In this document: one piece after another, positions 19,111 through 22,559 of the stretch
Layout: each line of letters opens with the position of its first letter
Numbering within the stretch: position 1 is the first letter of the stretch
DNA from: Fragilaria radians
Lineage: Eukaryota > Bacillariophyta > Fragilariophyceae > Fragilariales > Fragilariaceae
DNA: 22,559 nucleotides
Assembly: GCA_900642245.1 (NCBI GenBank)
Contig: CAAAJI010000003.1
Coordinates: forward strand, 664,960-687,518
Direction: 5' to 3'
The notes under the pieces: model-generated
Told to the model about the DNA's origin: nothing
Databases searched by the model: none
What the model saw: only the letters and a program-made list of their open reading frames with translations
Position numbers and translations under genes: made by a program

Positions 19111-19548
19111 TGTATATGAGACGATCGAACAAATTCGACAAAGAAAATTCGAATCAAAAATGTGTCTATTTTGCCTAGTGGTCAATTCAACCTTTTTAGC
19201 ATTTCACAAATGTTGAACAAAGGATGGCAGTTAGCAGGTGATAATGAAAAAATAACAATAAGCAAAGGTGAATTCGACTTACATTTTGATATAAAGATTC
19301 CAACTGCAAGAGGAATGTTGTTTGGAGTCCAAATTTTCCAGTCGAACAAAATTTTGGGCATCGTTGGTGACAAGCCAAGTGTCAAAGTTTCTGTAAATGA
19401 AGCTCATGAGTTGTTAGGACACATGTCGTTTCCAACCACTCAAGCGATTGCACAGGAGTTGGGATGGGAACTCACCAAAGGGTTGCATGTATGCAATGCC
19501 TGTTCAGAAGGAAAAGCAAAACAAAAGAACATCGCGAAGGTCGTATAT
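19111..19548 (+). pseudogene. Protease end and integrase zinc finger of element F
   Basis: After the stops near 19108-19120, the same frame resumes with IRIKNVSILPSGQFNLFSISQML, a typical copia protease tail (ILPSGQFNLFS). It then gives LTKGLHVCNACSEGKAK preceded by HELLGHMSF, which together make the HHCC zinc finger of integrase. The frame ends as junk at 19587 because a one-base shift near 19540 moves the integrase core to the other frame. Confidence 0.8.
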
Positions 19549-21485
19549 TTTTGGATATTAGTTTGGTACGCAACGTGGAATTTTTAGAGTTGGAACAAAC
19601 TCCGAAACCATATTGGAGGATTATCATTGACGAAAGAACTCAGCTAAAGTTCTCGGATTTTTTCGGAACCAAAAACGGGATGATAGAACCAACGTGTCAG
19701 ATGCTTCAAGAATGGGGCAATAACGAAAAATCCATAAAAATTGTCAGATGCGACAATGCCGGAGAAAACAGGGCATTAGAGGCTCGTTTAAGAAGTTCCG
19801 ATTGGAAAATCTACTTAAAATTCGAATACACTGGAAGAGATACTCCACAGCGTAACCATCTCGCCGAAATTGCATTTCATACGATCGCAAATTGTGGTCG
19901 GGCCATACTTAACAGTGCACATGTCCCTCGTAAATATCGATTTTTATTATGGCGCGAAGCTTTCAAAACTGCCACGTTGCTCGATCGTTTAACGGTAATT
20001 ACTATTGACGATAAAACTGCCACAAGATACAAACACTGGGGCGGTATGACTCCAGAATTTGCAATGAAATTACGAAAATGGGGGGAGGCCGGGGCAGTAA
20101 AATTGAAAAATCAACGAACCCCAAAAATATTTGATAGAGGCCAGATTTGTATGTTCGTGGAATATCCGGATTCGCATGCTTGTGACACCTATCGTATGTG
20201 GGATCCACGATCAACTCGTGTCCACGTCAGCAGAGACATTATTTGGTTGGGAAGGATGTTCTTCACTCCGGACAGCGCTCTTCTTCCGGCATTTTCTACG
20301 GAACCTTCACAATTATTCACAGCAGTTGAACCCATCGAAACCAGACAAACTGCAATCCCAACCATCGACGATGATTCTAGCAGCAACGACGACCTTACCA
20401 ATACCGAGGAACCACACGAGGATAACAATCTGCATGACAACGACGGAGGTGGTGCGTCGTCTTACGTTGTGACACGTTCTGGCCGTGTAATTCAGCCGCC
20501 TGCCCGTTTTCGTGACAACGCCTCGCTTTCGATTGATATGGATGCCGACTATGCTTTGGTTGGTGCAGGACTTGGGGAGGGTATTAACCACACTCAAGAC
20601 CTGCACGTCCTAACATTTCAGCAAGCCATGAAATCACCAGAAAAAGATCAATGGTTGATTGCTGTCGAACAGGAACACCAACAGATGCTGAATCATCACG
20701 TTTGGGAACCGGTCACATATTCCGATGTTGACATCAAAGGTAAGATTTTATCAACTACATGGGCCATGAAACGTAAAGCAGACGGAAAATTTTGTGCTCG
20801 TCTCACCGCCCGAGGTTACGAACAAATCGAGGGTATTCATTATGATGGTTCGTCCACAGCTGCACCAGTAACTAACGATACTACAATTCGCATTATGTTA
20901 ACACTGGCTGCTATGAGCAATTGGTCACTTTATATTGTCGATGTACAAGGTGCATTTCTTAATGGGAGATTCGAATCAGAAGAGAAGTTATACTTGCAGA
21001 TACCTAAGGGATTTGAAGACAAATACGACAAAGACCAAATTCTGTTTTTAAAGCGCACAATCTACGGGCTTAAACAAGCCGCTCAAGCTTTCTGGGTTGA
21101 ACTTCTACAGGCTTTTAACGCAATGGGGTTCAAAAGGAGCAATGCCGATCCATGTTGTTACATCAAAGAAATCGACAAGCAATTAATTATTTGCCTTTCA
21201 TGGGTGGATAATTGTCTGATCATGGGAACAAGAGACGATGTAATCAGCACAAAGACAAAATTAATGGAATATTTTGAGTGTGACGATGTCGGATTTTCAA
21301 ATGAGTATGTTGGTTGCAAGATCGAATTGAATAATGGAAAGGTAAAGTTCACACAACCAGTCTTATTGCGTAGCTTTGTCGACGAATTCAGTGCCAAAGA
21401 TAAAGGGTATCAAACACCAGCCGCATCAGGACAAACTTTGCAACCCGGAAATAAAGAGGATGAAGTGACGGCAAGCGAGATGTGA
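19540..21485 (+). CDS. Integrase core and reverse transcriptase of element F
   Basis: The open frame extends from 19464, but its first 25 residues overlap the zinc finger out of frame, so real homology starts near 19540. Integrase has RIFLDIS with the first Asp, IVRCDNAGEN with the second, and RNHLAEIAFHTI with the Glu, then VEYPDSHACDTYRMWDP. An acidic hinge (residues rich in D, E and N) and VTRSGRVIQPPARF follow. RT has STTWAMKRKADGKFCARLTARGY, YIVDVQGAFLNGR with the first catalytic Asp, and TIYGLKQAAQAFW. The active-site box is SWVDNCLIMG, with Asn at 21210-21212 where Asp is expected. It stops at TGA 21483-21485, inside RT-RNase H; the same frame continues after it. Confidence 0.9.
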
Positions 21486-22172
21486 AAATATCAAACCGGT
21501 GTTGGAAAGCTGCTATACTTGTCACGATGGTCCAGGCCAGATATAATTAACACGGTAAGAGAATTGTCGCGTTTTACAGCTCGGGCACAACGGGCACATG
21601 TTGAATCGATGAACAGAGTTATGGATTACTGTGTGGGTACGATGGAAAAGGGACTGATTCTAAATCCAAAAGGTAAGTGGGACGGAAAGAAGGATGGAAC
21701 AAAAATCCAGATAGTTGGTAAGTCCGATTCCGATTATGCCAAAGACTTAGAGACCAGGCGTAGTGTTAGTGGGTATTGTGTACTTGTGAACGGAGCACCT
21801 GTTGGTATGAAGAGCAAAATGCAAGCAACAGTGACTTTGTCGGTGACTGAAGCGGAATTGATAGCTGCTACAAACTGTGTACAAGAGATGCTATATGTTA
21901 AGAAGATTATTGAGTCGATCGGTCTAGAAGTCAGAACTCCAATGATTTTGAACGTGGATAACAAGGGAGCTCGAGATTTAATGAATAATTGGAGCGTTGG
22001 AGGTCGAACACGACATATTGATGTTAAATATTCTTTTTTGAGAGATTTAAAGGAACAGAACATTGTAAAAGTTGAATGGGTACCATCAGGAGAAAATAGC
22101 AGTGATATGTTCACAAAAAACCTTCCAGCCGATTTGTTTGCAAAACATTCAAGTAATTTCTGTGGAGAATGA
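21486..22172 (+). CDS. RT C-terminus and RNase H of element F
   Basis: In frame after the TGA, KYQTGVGKLLYLSRWSRPD is the conserved end of copia RT. RNase H follows with GKSDSDYAKDLETRRSVSGY carrying the first Asp, LSVTEAELIAATNC carrying the Glu, and LNVDNKGARDLMN carrying the next Asp. TRHIDVKYSFLRDL and NSSDMFTKNLPADL, with the last Asp, close the domain. It ends at TGA 22170-22172, 19 bases before the 3' LTR. The ATG at 21519 is not a real start. Confidence 0.85.
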   Translation, partial: KYQTGVGKLLYLSRWSRPDIINTVRELSRFTARAQRAHVESMNRVMDYCVGTMEKGLILNPKGKWDGKKDGTKIQIVGKSDSDYAKDLETRRSVSGYCVLVNGAPVGMKSKMQATVTLSVTEAELIAATNCVQEMLYVKKIIESIGLEVRTPMILNVDNKGARDLMNNWSVGGRTRHIDVKYSFLRDLKEQNIVKVEWVPSGENSSDMFTKNLPADLFAKHSSNFCGE

Positions 22173-22185
22173 ATCAGAGATTCGT

Positions 22186-22191
22186 GGAGGG
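22186..22191 (+). promoter_or_regulatory. Polypurine tract of element F
   Basis: GGAGGG lies directly before the 3' LTR and is the expected plus-strand primer site. Confidence 0.7.
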
Positions 22192-22365
22192 TGTTAGAGT
22201 TAAGAATATTTTAGATGGGAATGGAATGGGCCCCTGACTTAATTCGCTGGGATCCATTGCCATGTTTTGCGGTTTTTCCCGGGATATCGGTAACCAAGTT
22301 TAAATAGCTTATAACTTATCTAAATCGGGTTTTTTCATCGCAATCGCAACTAGAGACTTCTAGCA
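22192..22365 (+). repeat. 3' LTR of element F (174 bp)
   Basis: Partner of 17698-17871 with two substitutions. It ends TTCTAGCA, followed at once by the GGAGG duplication. Confidence 0.95.
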
Positions 22366-22370
22366 GGAGG
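22366..22370. repeat. Target-site duplication of element F, right copy (GGAGG)
   Basis: Exact repeat of 17693-17697. Counting one copy only, the frame of element E passes from an acidic SSDEE stretch to EIRFEATPST without a break. Confidence 0.95.
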
Positions 22371-22559
22371 AAATTCGTTTTGAAGCCACACCTTCTACTT
22401 TGCGAATTGTTGAAGAAAAGAAGGAGCCCCCTAAGTTCACCATGATCACCAGAAGCAGAGCTCTCATGGATGATATGGAAGATGAAGAAATAGACTCTGA
22501 AGAAGAGTTGGAAGGGGATAAGCTGATGATGATTGAGGAAAGTTATGTCAACAATCCTT
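22371..22559 (+). CDS. Element E pol continued: hinge between integrase and RT (partial)
   Basis: In the frame of element E this encodes FEATPSTLRIVEEKK, then a basic FTMITRSRA patch and a very acidic stretch (MDDMEDEEIDSEEELEG). It ends with YVNNP at the window edge. Acidic hinges of this kind lie just before RT in copia elements, so RT should start shortly after 22559. No stop codon is present. Confidence 0.75.

Larger units (their letters stand above)
17698..22365 (+). mobile_element. Element F: complete, recently inserted Ty1/copia element
   Basis: It is 4,668 bp long with 174-bp LTRs ending TG...CA (two differences between copies), a perfect GGAGG duplication and a GGAGGG polypurine tract before the 3' LTR. 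In between are gag, protease, integrase, RT and RNase H in copia order on the plus strand. Lesions are frameshifts near 18229, in 19105-19160 and near 19540, a TGA at 21483-21485 and an altered RT active site. It cannot make a full polyprotein as sequenced. Confidence 0.95.
15324..22559 (+). mobile_element. Element E: Ty1/copia element, split by F and cut by the window edge
   Basis: Gag, protease and integrase lie at 15324-17697. Element F then interrupts (17698-22365), and E resumes at 22366 in the same frame after removal of one GGAGG copy. The coding sequence is a single gag-pol frame with one TGA (16878-16880) as its only visible lesion, which makes E the least decayed element here. RT and RNase H should follow beyond 22559. 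Confidence 0.85.

Noticed and set aside
1408..21485. A variant genetic code with TGA read as Arg
   Set aside because: Real stops such as TGA 22170-22172 end proteins at the expected place, TAA and TAG also interrupt frames, and frameshifts show general decay.
1..22559. Host genes, CRISPR arrays, rRNA or bacterial operons
   Set aside because: No such signal on either strand; everything coding is retrotransposon-derived and eukaryotic in type.

Overview
The window looks like transposon-rich nuclear DNA of a stramenopile, most likely a diatom. Every recognisable protein belongs to an LTR retrotransposon, and several closely resemble the diatom Ty1/copia (CoDi-type) and Ty3/gypsy lineages as I remember them. 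I see no host gene, rRNA or canonical tRNA gene. The organism call is an inference from family resemblance.

Layout, using letters for the elements: A is a decayed Ty3/gypsy pol on the minus strand (974-3503), with possible LTR sequence at 1-973. Positions 3504-4072 hold AT-rich non-coding DNA with a tRNA-like (SINE-like) stretch. B is an old copia element on the minus strand whose gag starts at 13879 and whose RNase H ends at 4073. B is split by C, an insertion at 6424-10362 with two 178-bp LTRs and a 6-bp target duplication. Removing C and one duplication copy restores B's reading frame. C is a chimera: between its own gag and its own RNase H lies D, a fragment (integrase end, RT, RNase H) of a different copia lineage. 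13880-15277 is non-coding and carries a 60-bp triplicate and a minus-strand TATA box. E is a copia element on the plus strand (gag from 15324) that runs off the right edge. E is split between integrase and RT by F (17698-22365), a complete plus-strand copia element with two 174-bp LTRs and a perfect 5-bp target duplication.

How the parts work together: in each element Gag forms the particle, protease matures it, RT/RNase H copies the RNA and integrase inserts the cDNA. No copy here looks fully functional. The copia RTs of B, D and F each carry a substitution in the catalytic Asp-Asp motif, and stop codons and frameshifts are scattered through all but E. The LTR pairs are nevertheless still 97-99% identical, so the latest insertions (C and F) are fairly recent and were probably mobilised by proteins supplied in trans, unless some lesions are assembly errors.

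The most interesting signal is structural. In C, E and F the first bases after the 5' LTR form a perfect 10-14 bp palindrome. It sits in the loop of a stem whose 5' arm is the end of the LTR and whose 3' arm is the leader, and no usual TGG-type tRNA primer site follows the LTR.
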